Below are positions 62,491 through 64,000 of a DNA stretch of 64,000 nt, piece after piece. A program made the position numbers and the translations under genes. The notes beneath the pieces are model-generated. The model was not told the origin of the DNA. It did not search any database and saw only the letters and a program-made list of their open reading frames with translations. How positions within the stretch are numbered: the stretch's first letter is position 1; each line of letters opens with the position of its first letter. The stretch comes from Capra hircus (taxonomy: Eukaryota; Chordata; Mammalia; Artiodactyla; Bovidae), in NCBI RefSeq assembly GCF_001704415.2, contig NC_030817.1, forward strand, positions 35,103,550-35,167,549. Reading direction: 5' to 3'.

Positions 62491-62849
62491 GTACATGAAT
62501 GTTTAGAACTGCTATATCATTTCTTGAAAATAGTCTTAATTTCCCCAAAGATGTTTAAGTAAGTTATTCAGTGAGTTTCTTGTCAATTCCTCGTACTCTC
62601 ATACCTGGAGAACAGAGAAAGATGCTGAAAGCTGACAAACATCCTGGTGTAAGATGAAGTAATTAAGACTTTTCTGCCTACTTCCATTCTTAGCAATAAT
62701 CCCAAAATAAGAAAATGAGAAACAAAAACAGTCTTTGATGCAATTAGAAAATAAATATAACTCCAAATCACAAGAAATTAAGATAAAATAAATGGAGAGA
62801 TGATCACTGACTTGGCAAAGATGAGGAAGGGTCAAGTAAAAGCTCAAGA

Positions 62850-63600
62850 AAACAGAAACTCATGAGAGTTGCCTCCTCATTCTATAAGACAAATAATTCT
62901 AAAACAGGGGAGGAAAAAACAAACAAATAAAAACATACCACACTACCACCAAGGAAAGAGAGGCAAACAGAGAGGAAAAAATGTATATATGAGTGTGTTA
63001 CATAGTTTTAAGAAAAGATAATGTCATTTCTTTAACAAGACACTAATAATAGAATGGAACACAACTCAAGAAAGAACTTCTGAAAATTAAACATGTAATG
63101 GTAACATCCAGGATTAGAATCAGGAGAGCATATTTTTTACCAAATTAGGCGAAGTTAAAACACCAAATTAATACCTTCAAAATTCTCTGGGGAAAACTAT
63201 TTCCAACCTAGAACTCCACATCCAAACTACCCATTAAGCATTAAAGTAGAAAGACTAAAAACATTTTCAGATACTCAAAGCCTCGAGGTATGTACCTTGA
63301 GGTATACTCTTATAGAGCACCTAAAAGATATACTATTAAATGAGGGAGGAAAGCAAAAAAGACGGCAATGACATAGGATCCAGAAAACAGAGTAAACAGA
63401 CTAAAGGAAGTCTCAGAAGACAGCTCAGGGTCAACCTAGAAAGCAACAAGTACTAGAGCAGAAAGAAAGAGGACTCCAAAGGCATAGCCTCGGGAAAAAC
63501 TGATAGTTTCACCAGTATCTAACATGTTGAGAGGCTGGGGGAAGCAGAGATGTTAAGGAGTTTAACCTTAGGTAAAATTTGAAACAATAAAACAAAGATC
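62850..63600 (+). mobile_element. L1M 3' fragment
   Basis: 'tccaacctagaactccacat', 'gactaaaaacattttcagat', 'gacataggatccagaaaaca' and neighbouring text follow the order of old L1M ORF2-downstream/3'-UTR sequence. Confidence 0.7.
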
Positions 63601-63614
63601 AAGCAAACTAAAAA

Positions 63615-63865
63615 TATAAAGGACCACTTCCCTAGTGGTCCAGGGGTTAAGAGTCCACCTTGCAATGCAAGGGATGCAAGTTCAATCCCTGGTGGGGGAA
63701 CTAAGACCCCACATAGCATACCACAGAGCAGCACAACTGCTGAAGCCTGCACACCACAACTAGTGTGTGTATTGCAACAGAAAGACCCCACATGATGCAA
63801 GGAAGGTCCCGCATGTGCAACTAAGACCCTAGGCAGCAAAGTAAACAAATCATCATATATACACC
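63615..63865 (+). mobile_element. tRNA-derived SINE (CHR-like)
   Basis: 'ggaccacttccctagtggtc', 'gatgcaagttcaatccctgg', 'tgggggaactaagaccccac', then a body typical of the longer CHR variant, followed by a short TG run. Confidence 0.82.
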
Positions 63866-64000
63866 ATATGTATCTATGTGTGTGTGTGTGTGTATATTAT
63901 ATATATAGCAATAGTTAACTTCAGGAAATTAAAAATATTGCTCAAGAATTGGACTTTTATTTATCTTGACTCAACACTTAGTTACAGTCGTACTACTGTT

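Overview
This is mammalian, specifically ruminant, genomic DNA. It has spliced coiled-coil exons with GT-AG junctions, no bacterial gene spacing, and dozens of ruminant-specific retroposons: tRNA-headed Bov-tA SINEs, a Bov-A2 dimer, and BovB (RTE-class) LINE fragments encoding the typical 'SWQIDGETVETV' / 'LMLKLKLQYFGHLMRRVDSLEKT' reverse-transcriptase tail. Older mammalian repeats (MIR, L2, L1M, MER5/MER20-like) lie beneath them. The species cannot be fixed from the window alone.

Left edge (1-5434): the 5' part of a gammaretrovirus-like endogenous retrovirus on the minus strand. It has a 296-bp 5' LTR, a proline-tRNA-type primer binding site, a leader with a 64-bp tandem repeat, gag, and pro-pol running off the left edge. 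gag and pol share a frame and are separated by a UAG codon, the gammaretroviral readthrough arrangement. The copy is dead: several frameshifts, most at or near A-homopolymers, an apparent in-frame deletion between reverse transcriptase and RNase H, and a lost zinc-finger cysteine in integrase. env and the 3' LTR are outside the window. The provirus sits inside an old MIR.

5435-8530: intergenic DNA 3' of the main gene, with SINE and L1 fragments and no gene I can support.

8535 to the right edge: the 3' part of KTN1 (kinectin 1) on the minus strand. I place 34 exons (about 838 codons, the C-terminal three fifths of a protein of about 1,350 residues), the stop codon at 9010-9012 and a polyadenylation signal at 8551-8556. 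The 5' exons lie beyond 64000. Kinectin is an ER-membrane coiled-coil protein that acts as a kinesin anchor and binds Rho GTPases and the translation elongation factor 1 complex. The striking feature is exon architecture. Seven consecutive triplets of 69 + 38 + 91 nt (one member shortened to 82, one to 35) with repeated phases each encode about 66 residues of coiled coil. They are followed by a run of phase-0 exons of 72-93 nt. Most exons or exon pairs can therefore be skipped without changing frame.

The introns are AT-rich and filled with retroposons, several nested (BovB inside L1M, BovB inside MIR, BovB beside MER20). I found no undescribed enzyme system, CRISPR array or RNA gene. The most interesting items are the exon-triplet array, a 23-nt T homopolymer at the acceptor of a frame-critical 35-nt exon, a possible alternative final splice donor that would change the C-terminus, a young triplicated intronic segment at 28001-28382, and the ERV leader repeats, A-tract expansions and RNase H deletion.
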